A stretch of DNA of 64,000 bases from Pycnococcus provasolii (GCA_938743325.2 OW568867.1:372001-436000); one strand, 5' to 3'; positions 43,872 through 54,703 are shown, counted from the stretch's first letter. The notes: generated from the sequence alone by a model not told the origin. Program-made: numbers and translations.

Positions 43872-46481
43872 ATGGCACCCAGGCAGCGTGCCGTACTAGC
43901 TAGTCCAAGTGGGAACGTCGCAGCAACATTGCTGCAACTTAATCGTGAGAACAACACACAGACATCAACATCGCGAGGAGCTACACGACGATCTGCGGCT
44001 ACAAGTCGCGCGTTGTTTACCGCGCAAGCTGGTTCAAGTCGTGGCGTTGGAGAATACGATGCTTCAAGGACTCGGGCACACTCTACGCGCCGTGCACGTG
44101 GAGGAGTTCAAACGCGGGGTGATCTTGCAAAGGAAGCGCTTGAACCTCCGGCAGACGATGCACATGATCCTCCGGCAGCGGAATCGCTTGAACCTCCGGC
44201 AGACGATGCACATGATCCTCCGGCAGACGGTGCGCTTGAACCTCCGGCAGACGGTGCGCATGATCCTCCGGCAGACGGTGCGCATGATCCTGAGGATGCT
44301 AGTACACAAAGGCGACGTGGACGTCCAGCTCAAGTATCCCCAATTTCAACTCCGGAAAAGAAGAAGGTGAAGAAGGAGCTTCAGCAAAGGCGGCGGGAGG
44401 AGGCTGCTGAGATTTTGAAAATGGAAAGCCCTTTGAAGCCAATGAGAGTCAGCGAGGCGGAGCACGTTACCTTTGTGGCTGGGTCAACAACTTATCCGCA
44501 CCGCAGTGCAGTACTTGCGAACATTAAGGCGTGTGCAGAGAGAGACAAGAAAGCTTTGTCTTTCTCTGACGGACCTAATGGAAAAGGCCAAAAAAGTGCT
44601 GATTTTGTTCGCGCACTTTGCCCTGTAAAGGGCTGTGCCTTCAAAACATCTTTCAGACTTTGCCACGGCAAGTGGTTGTGCAAGGCCCACGAGGCCCACA
44701 CTTGCGTTGTCTTGCCGGAGTTCAAGAAGAAAGGAAACTTCCACGCTTACACTGCTCCCGAACTCGCGCCCGTATTGACCGAGGCCCTGGCGAGGAACGC
44801 CAACATGAAGCCGAACGATGCAGTCGCCCACGTACAGCCGTACGTGGGGAAGGATGTCACGAACGCGTTCGCTGGTAAGGTCTTGAAGGAGGCGAAGGCG
44901 CTCGCCTCCGCCTCCTTATCTGCAAGCAAATTCAAGCCGTTGGCTGAATTGGTGAACGCATCTGGCATCGGTCACCTCACGGTGCACACGACGAACGCGG
45001 AGGGGATGAAAAAGATCTACAAGGCGCGCATGAAGGCAGAGCATGAGCTCAAGGAGAAGGATCTACCTGATAAAGCAAAGACTCCATTCGTCGAGCCTAA
45101 CACAGAACACATAACCGACGAAGGGGGTGAATACCTCACTGGGTACACGTACGTACCAGGTGCAATCAAAGCTTTGTGGAACGCTGGGCTCGTCGAGAAG
45201 ACTCCGAGCTTTGCAGATGGAGCGCATAGCGAGGGTGCGTTCGGAGGAACTTTCCTCTCGACTACGACACTTGACGCGAATCGCCATTTGCTTCCAATGT
45301 GTGTCACCTGGACTATCATGAATGAAGACAAGGAAAGTTGGACGAGTCATTACCGCGCCGTGAAAGAACATTATCCTGCTCTTGATGTCAGCACCCATGC
45401 AAACATCACCGACGGAGATAAGGGCCTGAAGCCGTCCCGTGCGGAGGTGTTCCCGAACATGCTTGGGTTTTCGTGCGAAAGACACCGCAGCGAAAACGTA
45501 CGCGTCCAGCCCGGCGTCGGCTCGGCAGGGCGCGACGCGTATCGTGAGGCTGTGTACGGATACTCTGCGGCGAAGCTCGCGCACGCGAAGAGCATCATGA
45601 ACGCCCAAACAAAGGCGTACTTGGAAAAGCTGCCGGACAAATGTCAGTATCTTCGCGCGGCTTTTGAAGCTGGTGCGCATCTCCGCGGATATGCCGTATC
45701 CTCCCCAGCTGAGTCTTGGAACAATTGGATGACAAACCAGAGCGTCCGTCACAACGCGAACGTGGTGCAAAGTTTCTTGAACCTGATGGACGGAATCGAG
45801 AACCAGACGGAGAAAAGAATTGCGGCGGCGGCTAAACGAACTGACGCCGCTCCGCCAAAGATTCGTCTCCTGCTCAACTCAGGCGGCGAGGCGAAAAAGA
45901 AGGTCCGCGACCGCGTCGTTGTGTTTCAAAACAACCTGCGACGTGTCGCCAAAGTGTGGCACAAGTCGTATCCAGGGATCTGCCAAACAGTGAACCTAAA
46001 TGACGGTACGTGTACTTGCTGTCGTCCTGAAATTGTGGGAGGTCCTTTCTGCGTTTCTCTTGCGAGCGCCGCGAAGTCTGCTGGTGTGGATCTTGCGAAG
46101 TTTTTGCCGCCGCAGGAGACTACTAAGCGATGGCGTGAGCAGTGGGAGTATGTACACCAATGGCGTGCAGGCAAAACAATCCCGTGCATAGCGGATCTTG
46201 CGCTACTCCCTGAACACCCGTTGAAGGATCCTGTCGCAGGCCCTCGCCCAAAAGGCCGTCCTGCAGAGCCGAAGAGGCATCTCAGCGCCGTGGAGGATGC
46301 AGCCAAGCAGCACAAGTGCAAAGTGTGTGGCATGAAAGGCCACAATGCACGCTCAAAGCAGTGCCCAAAGTTCAGTCTCACAGCTCACGACACGACTTTG
46401 GCGCTCCCTGGAGGAGATGAGGACGACGAGAATGAAGAGGAGGAGTTCATGATGCCCCAAGAAGAATCTGGAGAAGAATGA
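43872..46481 (+). CDS. MULE transposase
   Basis: 869 residues. The N-terminus is disordered with a minisatellite-encoded LEPPADDAHDPPAD repeat. CPVKGCAFKTSF and KWLCKAHEAHTC (about 245-275) form a Cys-Cys-His zinc finger like the MuDR/FAR1 DNA-binding domain. The MULE catalytic domain follows: first Asp in FADGAHSEGAFGG (about 449), second Asp in ITDGDKGL (about 514), CERHRSENV, and Glu in SSPAESWNNWM (about 613). After it come a SWIM-like CTCCRPEIVGGPFC motif and a zinc knuckle CKVCGMKGHNARSKQC (about 816-831), with an acidic C-terminus. All expected parts are present, so it is probably active; it cuts at the inverted repeats and makes 9-bp duplications. Confidence 0.9.
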   Translation: MAPRQRAVLASPSGNVAATLLQLNRENNTQTSTSRGATRRSAATSRALFTAQAGSSRGVGEYDASRTRAHSTRRARGGVQTRGDLAKEALEPPADDAHDPPAAESLEPPADDAHDPPADGALEPPADGAHDPPADGAHDPEDASTQRRRGRPAQVSPISTPEKKKVKKELQQRRREEAAEILKMESPLKPMRVSEAEHVTFVAGSTTYPHRSAVLANIKACAERDKKALSFSDGPNGKGQKSADFVRALCPVKGCAFKTSFRLCHGKWLCKAHEAHTCVVLPEFKKKGNFHAYTAPELAPVLTEALARNANMKPNDAVAHVQPYVGKDVTNAFAGKVLKEAKALASASLSASKFKPLAELVNASGIGHLTVHTTNAEGMKKIYKARMKAEHELKEKDLPDKAKTPFVEPNTEHITDEGGEYLTGYTYVPGAIKALWNAGLVEKTPSFADGAHSEGAFGGTFLSTTTLDANRHLLPMCVTWTIMNEDKESWTSHYRAVKEHYPALDVSTHANITDGDKGLKPSRAEVFPNMLGFSCERHRSENVRVQPGVGSAGRDAYREAVYGYSAAKLAHAKSIMNAQTKAYLEKLPDKCQYLRAAFEAGAHLRGYAVSSPAESWNNWMTNQSVRHNANVVQSFLNLMDGIENQTEKRIAAAAKRTDAAPPKIRLLLNSGGEAKKKVRDRVVVFQNNLRRVAKVWHKSYPGICQTVNLNDGTCTCCRPEIVGGPFCVSLASAAKSAGVDLAKFLPPQETTKRWREQWEYVHQWRAGKTIPCIADLALLPEHPLKDPVAGPRPKGRPAEPKRHLSAVEDAAKQHKCKVCGMKGHNARSKQCPKFSLTAHDTTLALPGGDEDDENEEEEFMMPQEESGEE

Positions 46482-46522
46482 GAGATACGGTGAGGATAAG
46501 GAGTTCCTTCCGAAGTGGCAAC

Positions 46523-46684
46523 AACCGGACAACGACAGAATACAGTGGGTTGGGGTTAGGGTTAGGGTTAGAATTTCAGACCGGGGCGTACTGTAATTAG
46601 GATTTCTTTCCGGGGCGAACTAGGACGAAAACGGGGCGTACTGCAATTTCGATTTTCTGGCTCGGGGCGTACTGTATTTCTCCC
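46523..46684 (-). repeat. right terminal inverted repeat of the MULE
   Basis: Reverse complement of the left repeat over all 162 bases. Confidence 0.9.
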
Positions 46685-46757
46685 AAAAATCAATGCAGTC
46701 GCACCTGCCCCACGTGTTCTTTTCCCGTCCCTTCCCCCCCCCCATCCCCATCAAAGC

Positions 46758-47693
46758 ATGCGGGCCATGGCCGCACCCATGCCTGCAGGGTCAACAAGAC
46801 CTTCAGCAAATAAGCTCCAGACCTTCCACCGTCGGACCTCATTGCCACCTCGTTGTTGCACACCACATCCACCTCGGTTGTCCTCCGCACTCATTCACTC
46901 GCGTCGTCGTGGTTCTCATCGTTGGCGAGTCAACAGCGCGTCGTCGTTCCCGTCGCCGTTCCACCCCCCGGGCCCGGGGAAGGGAAACCAAGGAGGATCT
47001 GCGCCGTTGCAGCAGCAGGGTCACAACACGACACAAGGTGATGATGCAAAACACGATGAAAGTGCAGCAAAAAACGAAACTCTCAAAGAAGATAATAATG
47101 GAAGCCAAAGTGCCGCAGCTTGGACGACCCAAAAGAACAAGAAAAAAATTGTCAAGCGCGTGTCGGCAGCTGCGCGTGCCGTGCCGCAGGTGGTCAGCCG
47201 GGGTGCGCGAACCGCCAAAGACTGGGCAAGTGGCTCATTCGACGAAGCAGGGACGCGTGCAGCCGCCGCGACTGAGACGACGTATCAGCGTGCAGCTGCC
47301 ATGGCAGTGCGTCGCGCGGCGCTGGAGCTCGAGAGAAAGGAGGCGGAACGCCTCATAGCGCTACTGCGCTCCGTGCAGCTGGGTGCGAGCGAGGTGCGTA
47401 CGACGCGCAAGGCACTTCAGGAGGCGGAGGAGGCGCTCGCGCGTCTCGGCGACGCCGCCGCGCCGACTGTGCGCGACGCGCTCGTGCAGGCAACTCGGGC
47501 GCTCGAGGAGGCGCGCGACGCCGCTCAGGCGGCGGAGGAGGCGCACGTCGCACGTGCGTCGCGCCACGAGGGTGCCTTACGCGCCGTCGCGCGTCAGCAT
47601 GCGCAGCGTCGCGCGGCGTGGAAGGCGGCTGACGAGCGCTACAGCCAGCGCCGCCAGTCCCTCATCCGGGACGACACCAGTCACACCACGTAG
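46758..47693 (+). CDS. coiled-coil protein with targeting-like N-terminus, function unknown
   Basis: 311 residues. The first 65 are Arg/Ser/Pro-rich without acidic residues, resembling an organelle presequence. A Gln/Asn-rich linker follows, and from about residue 130 to 300 the sequence is almost wholly helical, Ala/Arg/Glu-rich (VRRAALELERKEAERLIALL, ALEEARDAAQAAEEAHVARA), likely a coiled coil. No family recognised. Its 5' flank is cut off from upstream DNA by the MULE, whose edge lies about 70 bases before the start. Confidence 0.5.
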   Translation: MRAMAAPMPAGSTRPSANKLQTFHRRTSLPPRCCTPHPPRLSSALIHSRRRGSHRWRVNSASSFPSPFHPPGPGKGNQGGSAPLQQQGHNTTQGDDAKHDESAAKNETLKEDNNGSQSAAAWTTQKNKKKIVKRVSAAARAVPQVVSRGARTAKDWASGSFDEAGTRAAAATETTYQRAAAMAVRRAALELERKEAERLIALLRSVQLGASEVRTTRKALQEAEEALARLGDAAAPTVRDALVQATRALEEARDAAQAAEEAHVARASRHEGALRAVARQHAQRRAAWKAADERYSQRRQSLIRDDTSHTT

Positions 47694-47831
47694 GGCAGCT
47701 TCTCGACAGATAAAATCGCGTGCGCACCCTGGACTTCTTTGTAATTTTTTTCTGTTTCTTTGTTGTGTTTCTTTCATGTGAACCTCGTCTTTTGTGTTTC
47801 GTTCTACGTATCGATAACTTCACAATTGCTA

Positions 47832-49000
47832 CTAATAATACACGGTGCCTGCGAAGAGGCGGCGCGCGGTGCGTGTGACGCCGACACTGGCGAGCTCAGC
47901 CTGCGCAGGCTCTAATGTCGCAGATACCTCGAGCACGCCGGCGGGGTGAGCGATACTAATGTCGTCTAGCAGCGTCCGCCCACCAGTAGCCTCGTACGCC
48001 ACGGTTCCGGGGAGCCGAGCGGCGGCACCCACCGCCATGGCACATGTGAGCGGTAGCGAGGCGTGAGGCTGGCCCATGGAGAGGAAGCGCGCGGCGAGCG
48101 TCGCTCCGAAGCGCACACCGCTGCCGACGACACCCACCTTTGGCACAGAGTCAATAGCCGGGTCGAGTCCCATCGCCTCTGCCCCCGCGCGTCGCACGTG
48201 CTCGAGCGTGACGAGCGCCTCCTTGCCAACTGGCGTGCCACCGTCCAGCTCCATGCCGATGCGCTTCCCGTCCGCCTCCGACAGTAGCACCACCGCAGTG
48301 GTGACATCCACGAGACTCGCTCGCACTTTTCCCGGCAACTCGGTGACTGGCGCACCGGCGGCAGGTAGGCACCCAGCGCTGGTGAGCGCGCCAGAAGGCT
48401 GGAGGAACTCCAAACGGATAGGCGCGCCGGTGCCAGGGACGCCTGGGTTGGCAAAGTCCCCCCTCACGGCGTATCGTCCGTCAGGAGCGCACGGCACGTG
48501 CGCGAGCACCGTCTTGCCTGTATTTTTGTTGAGCAGTCGCACGCGCCGCGTACCGCCCTTCACCACGCCGTTCCCTCCCATGTACTCGTATTCATCGGTG
48601 ACAAACGCGGCTGCGGCGGCGGTGAGGTTTCCGCAGTTTCCCCCCCACTCGACGGCGCCGGTCGTCACTGATATTTGTGCAAAGGAGTACGTCGCATCGT
48701 ATTCGTGCGTCCCGCCATCGCGCGTTGGCGGTGCGATGATCACAGCCTTCGGCGTGGACGACGTGCCCCCTCCGATCCCGTCGAGCTGTCTTCGGTACTC
48801 ATCGTCCGGCGCACCCATTGCGGCGGCCAGCACGTCGTCCCATGTTACCCCTGAGGGTATGACCCCTTCGGACTGCCCCAACAAAGGGGCCCAAGCCGGT
48901 GGCCGCCACGCCGGAATGATGGTCCTTTGGACGTTCCTCCGCGGTACAGGCACGCCGTTAATGCGCGTAGGCCTACTCCCACCAGTGGGAGGTTCGCCAT
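47832..49000 (-). CDS. PrpF-family isomerase (2-methylaconitate/oxalomesaconate type), one 59-nt intron
   Basis: The gene joins exon 1 (49000-48910) and exon 2 (48850-47832), 369 residues. Without the intron the frame misses the family's N-terminal active-site motif; splicing GTGGCG...CCTCAG (48909-48851) gives YRGGTSKGPSFRRVTWDDVL, containing RGGTSKG, followed by QLDGIGGGTSSTPKAVII, EWGGNCGNLTAAAAAF and GKVRASLVDVTTAVVL, all PrpF landmarks. PrpF proteins are two-domain diaminopimelate-epimerase-fold enzymes that move a double bond in tricarboxylates such as methylaconitate or 4-oxalomesaconate. Which substrate applies is unknown. The start gives a compact MANLPLVG leader. The alternative reading from 49136 is rejected. 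Confidence 0.78.
48851..48909 (-). other. 59-nt GT-AG intron of the PrpF-like gene
   Basis: The donor follows phase 1 of an Arg codon and the acceptor is CCTCAG. Removal joins two frames and restores the family alignment. It is inferred from protein similarity, not from RNA. Confidence 0.65.
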
Positions 49001-49848
49001 GGACAGGTAAGAGTTCGCATGTGCATGTGACAGACAGAAGAGTGGTATGTAAGGCCAAAGTTCGTTCCCCTGAGATATCTCTCTCTTGCATCAACGGGCG
49101 GGAGCCGGGAGGCTGCCAGGTGGTTCGGGTTACCAATCGGGTTATTATCCCCTATTACGACCAGAGTTATTACGACCTGTTATTACGACCAATCGATCAA
49201 TGCCTTCGACTTGGTCCTCCGGTCCTCCGACCACCTCCTCACCCTCCGTCCCCCCCTCCTCCGTCCGGCAACGGCATCCGGCAATTGCATAGTCTAATAA
49301 GTACTAAGAACTACGGCAACGGCCAACAGAGGTGGCCAACGGCATCCCCCTTCCTCGGAAAGGGTTACGGGCAACGCCATCCCTCCCTCCCTCCGGCCTA
49401 TCAGGCTATCAGCCTATCTGGGTCTACCATAACGCAACCTCGCATGGGCAGCCTGGCATGTGTTGCGCCCGGGGAAAGCCTTCGAAACCTTTGAAGCCTT
49501 TTCTCGTTCTCGCGGGGCCCCCTCCTCTCTTCTTGCTCCATTCTGGCGCTCTTGCACGGGCGTTGGCATTCCCACTCTCAAGCCATCGAACCTCTTGCGT
49601 TGGTGCTTGAGTTACCAGCCTGCGTGGTGGGGGTGTTGTGCGCATCGACTTCGGTGCATCTACAACAACAATCAGCATTAGTTAGCATCAGCTCTGAAGG
49701 AAGTGAGTGGGGACGTGCTATCCCTTTTGTTGCAAGTAGGCCGTAGGCGTTGCACCTGCTGCGTGGTGGTGAGGGTTTCGTACCTGCCGACTTCCGTGCG
49801 TACGGGCCGCTGAAAGGAAAGCGTGAGCTCACTCTCATCGCAATCAGA
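49001..49848. other. intergenic, no gene recognised
   Basis: Divergent promoter region. It includes TTATTACGACC repeats (about 49140-49195), C-rich runs, and two loosely similar stretches near 49615-49665 and 49750-49800. No gene supported. Confidence 0.45.
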
Positions 49849-52800
49849 ATGAGATGCGCGACGCGTGGGAACGTCGTTGCTGCCATCGCAGTTCTTCTGG
49901 CGATGGCCGGTGTGACGTGGCTCGAGCCGAGCCTGGCCGAAACCATTGTCGACGTTGCGACGTTCGCGCAGCTTAAGGCGGCTGTGCACGATAAGACGAG
50001 CGGGCCGAGCACCTTGCGAATCACAAACGACATCTACTACCCGACGGATGGATCTGTGCCTGAAGACGGAATCCGCCTTAGGTACGCCGTGCGTATCGTG
50101 GGCGCGTGCTCGTCGACGTCACTCGTCGTATCGGGCACGGTGGCCACCGGAACGTGTATGCTGGACGCGAAGGAGGTAGATAGGCACTTCGATGTGAAGA
50201 CGGTTAAGGGCAGCACGGCCGAGGTAGTGTTCGAGAAACTCGCTCTGGTAAACGGCAAGAAGACAGGGACTCAAGATGATGGAGGTGCTGTCAATGCCGA
50301 CCAGACGGGTGCGACTCGCTTCGAGGAGGTGATTTTCAAGGATAACACGGTTCCAGGTTCTGGAGGGGCGGTGTCTGCATCATCAAGCGGCAAGGCGACA
50401 TTCACTTCGTGCCGCTTCCTTGGAAACAAGGCGAAAGGGGGATTTGGTCAGGTACGTTCCTCCCCCATTCCCCCATCAATCTCACTCTGCCTTGATTCGC
50501 CACTTGATTTCTCGCGGGCGCCATCTATTGCCGTCTGTCAGTTTGTGATTTGCACGAGCGACAGTCTGCGGTTCGGTATACGCGCGTTTTGCCTGTGATG
50601 ATGTGTTTTGATGCGTACGATATACCTACCTGACTGCTAAACCTTTAGCGTATGGCGACGACGCCATTTGCGCTCTGTGACTCTGTCGCTATTATAGCTT
50701 TGCTTGCCTTGTTTTGCCGGACCGACTCGAGATATACACCACTAACGCAATACCCCCCGCACACTTGCGCTACGCTTCCACTCGACGCCGCATGCTGATT
50801 TCTTTCGTCGTGCCAAACTACAGTTCGGAGGTGCTGTTTACACGACATACACTACGTCGAGTTTTACGGCGTGCACGTTTGAGAACAACGAAGCACAGGT
50901 ACGTCTTGTCTTACGAATAGGCGGTTGCTCAAGCGAACACACACTTCCATGCTTTTTCTCTCTCTCAGGCTTTTGTTGTTGTTACTGCGGCTTTCATACT
51001 CCGTCGTGATGGGTATGGTCGCGGGACTTACTTCGCGCACGGCGGCGACGGCGGCGGTATTGGCGTCTGGCGATCGACGCAATCATCATCATTTCTTATG
51101 GAAAAAGAACGAATATACTTTGCTTGATGATGATAGGCATCCTCGGACTGCGCTGCTTGGTCTCTTCGGAGAAGGCACGCCGTCTGTGATCGGTGCTGCT
51201 GCTATGGACTCTCACTTGTGAATGCCGTCATCGTCTCTGACGTGCATCACGAATGATCATCATGAAAAGATGTTCCGACATGTGAACGGACGCTGCGTAT
51301 CTACAATTGCGCACAGTCGCCTCCGCCTTGGTGGTATCGCAGCGTCGATGCTTGTGGCTGTTGTTGAATCTCGTTCGAACGTCGCAGACGTCCAAAGCTG
51401 CACTTCGATATGTGCGTGCGGACAGACGACGATCAACGACAACGGCAAATGATTGAAGCTCACCTCATCACAACAAGATACTACGTTGGTTCCAGGAGTG
51501 GATCGTTCGTTTTGTCTTTGTCGTTCGCGTACGCAGCCAGGCGCCTACCGTCAACGTCGCTGAGCCAGCCAGCTGCATCGCCATCACCGCGACAGCGCGA
51601 TATCACATGAGTCATGACTGACAGCAGCAGCAGCAGCAACAACAACACGCCATCACTTGCGACGAGGAGCGGCGGTAGCACCAACAACAGCCTCGTTATA
51701 TGCGGACGCGTATCATGAAGGCGGCGGGTGGAGAGGTGGAACAACCACATACAAGAACAACGAGACTAACGACGACTCGCCCACGCACACCTTCACACAC
51801 ACGCCGCACTGCGTGAATGTCTGATACCCGTAAAAATACACAGAATGCAGGAGGCGCGGTGTTCTTGTCCAAGGGTTCGTCCTCGACGTTCACGTTGTGC
51901 ACGTTTAAGGGCAATCGGGCATTGGTTGGAGAATCCTATGGGCACAATGTGTATCTCGCGGGCCTTTCCTCCGATCCCTCCTCCGCCTCCTTCTACGCAT
52001 GCACGTTCCTGGACCTACTGAGTGATGCCAATCATGGTGTGAGGGCATTTGGAACTTCTTATTCCTCCTTCACGTTCTACGACAACGCGCCGCCGCTTCC
52101 TTCTCTTCCTCCCCCACCTTCTTCTGGAGCTGTCTACGTGACATCTTTCTCGGATCTCAAGACCATCCTGCACAACCTTGCCTCCGGGCCCAGTATGATA
52201 TACGTCACGCAGGACATCTACTTCCCAACGGATGGCTCGTCTGTGCCTGGCGGTGGAATAAAAATTCGGTATGCCGTGCGTATTGTGGGCGCGTGCTCGT
52301 CGACGTCGCTGGTGGTATCCGGCACGGTGGCCGCCGGAACGTGTATGCTGGACGCGAAGGAGATGGACCGGCACTTCAACGTGTATACGGTAAAGGACAG
52401 CACGGCCGAGGTAGTGTTCGAGAAACTCGCTCTGGTGAATGGAAAGAAGACAGGGAATTATGATGGTGGAGGTGCTGTCTCTGCCTACGAGACGGGTGCG
52501 ACTCGCTTCGAGGAGGTGATTTTCAAGGATAACACGGTTCCAGGTTCTGGAGGGGCGGTGGAAGTATGGGATAGCGGCAAGGCGACCTTCACTTCGTGCC
52601 GCTTCCTGGGAAACAAGGCGACAGGGGGAAATAAGGTACGGTTCCTCCCCCATTATTCCCCCCACCAATCTCATTCTGCCTTGATTCGCAACTTGATCTC
52701 TCGCCGGCGCCATCTATTACCGTCTGTCAGTTTGTGATTTGATCGAGCGACGGACCGCGGTTCGGTACACGCGCGTTTTGTCTGTGATGATGTGTGTTGA

Positions 52801-54570
52801 TGCGTGCGATATACCTACCTGACTGCCAGCGTATGGCGACGACGCCGTTCGCGCTGTGTCGCCATCATATCTTTGCTTTTGCTTGTTTTGCCGGAACGAC
52901 TCGAGATATACATATCACTAACGCAATTCCCGCACACTTACGCTACGCTTCCACTCGACGACGCATGCTGATTTCTTCCGTCGTTCCGAACTACAGGCAG
53001 GAGGTGCTGTTTACACGGCATACGCTGCGTCGAGTTTTATGGCGTGCACGTTTGAGAACAACGAAGCGGTGCGTATTTATCTTATGAACAAGCGGTTGCT
53101 CAAGCGAACACACGCCTGACTGATACCCGTAAAACTACACAGAAAGGAGGAGGCGCGGTGTACTTGAACGTGGTATCCTCGTCGACGTTCACGTTGTGCA
53201 CGTTTAAGGGCAATCGGGCAATGAATGGGGAATCCAAGGGGCACAATGTGTTGGTCAGTGGCTTATCCTTCTACTTGCCCTCTTCCGCCTCCTTCTACGC
53301 ATGCACGTTCCTCGACTTACTGAGTGATGCCAATCATGGTGTGAGGAAACCTGGATTAGAGTTAGGAGGGTATTCCGATTGGGGATCCTTCACGTTCTAC
53401 GACAACGTGCCTACTCCCGCTCCTCCTTCACCTCCACCATCACCACCACCACCTTCGCCGCCGCCGAGTCCGCCGAGCCCGCCGCCACCGAGCCCGCCGC
53501 CGCCGAGTCCGCCAAAGAAAAAGGGGAACGCTGCTGGCATTGCGGTCGGCGTCATATTCGCGGTGATCGTCCTCTGCGTTGCGCCGTGGGCATGGAGCTA
53601 CTACAGGCGCAAGGTGGCCAAAGATGACAAAGACGACACCGTGTACGACATGGTTCCCGTCCAAGTCGCGAAGGCTCAGGAAAATTGCCTTGAGGATTTC
53701 TTTTTCTTTGGTAGAAAAAAACCTAGCGGCGGCGGCAGGAAATTTCACACGATGGACTGCGCGGTGCCTCCTGGAAGCAACACGCTCGCCCCGATTCTTG
53801 TTACCGTCCCAGACGGCATGCCTGGCGCTGGCCAAGAGTTGCAGTGGAAGAAGCCGCCCGCCTTTAGCAGCGGTACCGTCGTGAGCAACATCACGTACTA
53901 CTACGACGACGATATTCCGCCACCCTCGTCGACGCCAGAAGAAGCGAGGACAACAAGTCCACAGGAAGTCGAGACGATGCCAGGTGGCGTCGCCACGTTC
54001 GTGTGCACCAACCCAGTGCTTGCGTGCGCATCCGCAGATGTGAACGACAAGCTTCCGGACCTTGAAGTTAACAAACTTGCAGAGGGCGTACAGATACTCG
54101 CGTCTGAGGAGGGGGAGGGCAAGTGGTTGCGCTGTGCATCCGAAGGCCGGTTTAAGGGCTTCTACTTCCCGTTCTACCACCCAACCACAGGCGGAGCCAT
54201 TTTCAAAAAACTGGATGGCAACCTCTCACCAGCAGAAGACCTCGGCAAACAAGCGGTCTCCATCGAAATGATGTCTGTGACTCATGTGCCACCGCCTCCA
54301 CCACCTCATCATCAGCCGGAAGTTGCCATCCCGATCCCTGGCAGTGTTGGTGGTGATGAAGAGACTGCCGCCGCCGTCGCCGAGGATGGAAAGGACATCG
54401 CGCTCGCGCTTCTCGTGAGCGTTAGACTTGACAAGTACGCGAGTGCCTTCGAGGAGCTTGGCATACGAGATGTCCGGGACTTTTTTGAAGTGACGGACGA
54501 CGACCTTACTGCGTTGGGAATGTCGGAGCTGGAGAAGCGGCGATTCAAGAGTCAAGTGCAATCAAAGTGA
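49849..54570 (+). CDS. beta-helix (Pmp-like) surface protein with TM helix and cytoplasmic SAM domain, five exons
   Basis: Exons 49849-50451, 50824-50898, 51844-52635, 52997-53068 and 53143-54570 join in phase 0 at GT-AG borders to 989 residues. A signal peptide (VVAAIAVLLAMAGVTWLEPSLA) is followed by two tandem ectodomain modules, each made of a TLRITNDIYYPTDG-like start, ACSSTSLVVSGTVATGTCML, and right-handed beta-helix turns with GGAV...F..C.F..N motifs like chlamydial Pmp adhesins (GGAVYTTYTTSSFTACTFEN). A (SPPPP)n stalk, one TM helix (about 644-667) and a basic stop-transfer follow. The cytoplasmic part ends in a SAM domain (about 933-985: LDKYASAFEELGIRDVRDFF and the LGMSELEKRRF segment). 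A receptor or adhesin that oligomerises inside the cell is plausible; no ligand is known. The start is the second in-frame Met, which opens the signal peptide. Confidence 0.78.
50452..50823 (+). other. intron 1 of the beta-helix gene, duplicated as intron 3
   Basis: 372 nt with GTACGT...CTACAG borders. It is highly similar over nearly its whole length to intron 3 (52636-52996), which dates the module duplication as recent. Confidence 0.7.
50899..51843 (+). other. intron 2 of the beta-helix gene with about 880-nt insertion
   Basis: 945 nt against 74 nt for the equivalent intron 4 (53069-53142). The shared ends are CAAGCGAACACAC at the left and CTGATACCCGTAAAA at the right; the extra 50943-51820 holds no recognised exon. 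Confidence 0.6.
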
Positions 54571-54674
54571 AGGGCCAAATGGGGGGGAGGACAACAGCTA
54601 CCGGGTAAGGTTTATTCGAAACACACACACACAGATGTAAGTATCCATAGTGGTGTGTAACCGAGGGAGAACAA

Positions 54675-54703
54675 TTAGGGTAATGGGTTAGGGTTAGGGT
54701 TAC
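54675..54703 (+). promoter_or_regulatory. telomere-like TTAGGG tract upstream of RRP40
   Basis: TTAGGGTAAT then GGGTTAGGGTTAGGGTTA lies 60-88 bases before the ATG at 54763. Confidence 0.45.

Larger units (their letters stand above)
43664..46684 (+). mobile_element. complete Mutator-like (MULE) DNA transposon
   Basis: The 3021-bp element is bounded by 162-bp terminal inverted repeats (43664-43825 and 46523-46684) that are identical as read by eye. It is flanked on both sides by AAAAATCAA (43655-43663 and 46685-46693), a perfect 9-bp target-site duplication as Mutator elements make. One uninterrupted transposase frame fills it. Identical termini, a perfect target duplication and an open frame indicate a recent, possibly autonomous insertion. 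It sits between the RCC1 gene and a coiled-coil gene. Confidence 0.9.

Noticed and set aside
47832-49136. Unspliced 434-codon reading of the PrpF-like gene
   Set aside because: It lacks the RGGTSKG active-site motif, which lies in another frame and is joined by a 59-nt intron.
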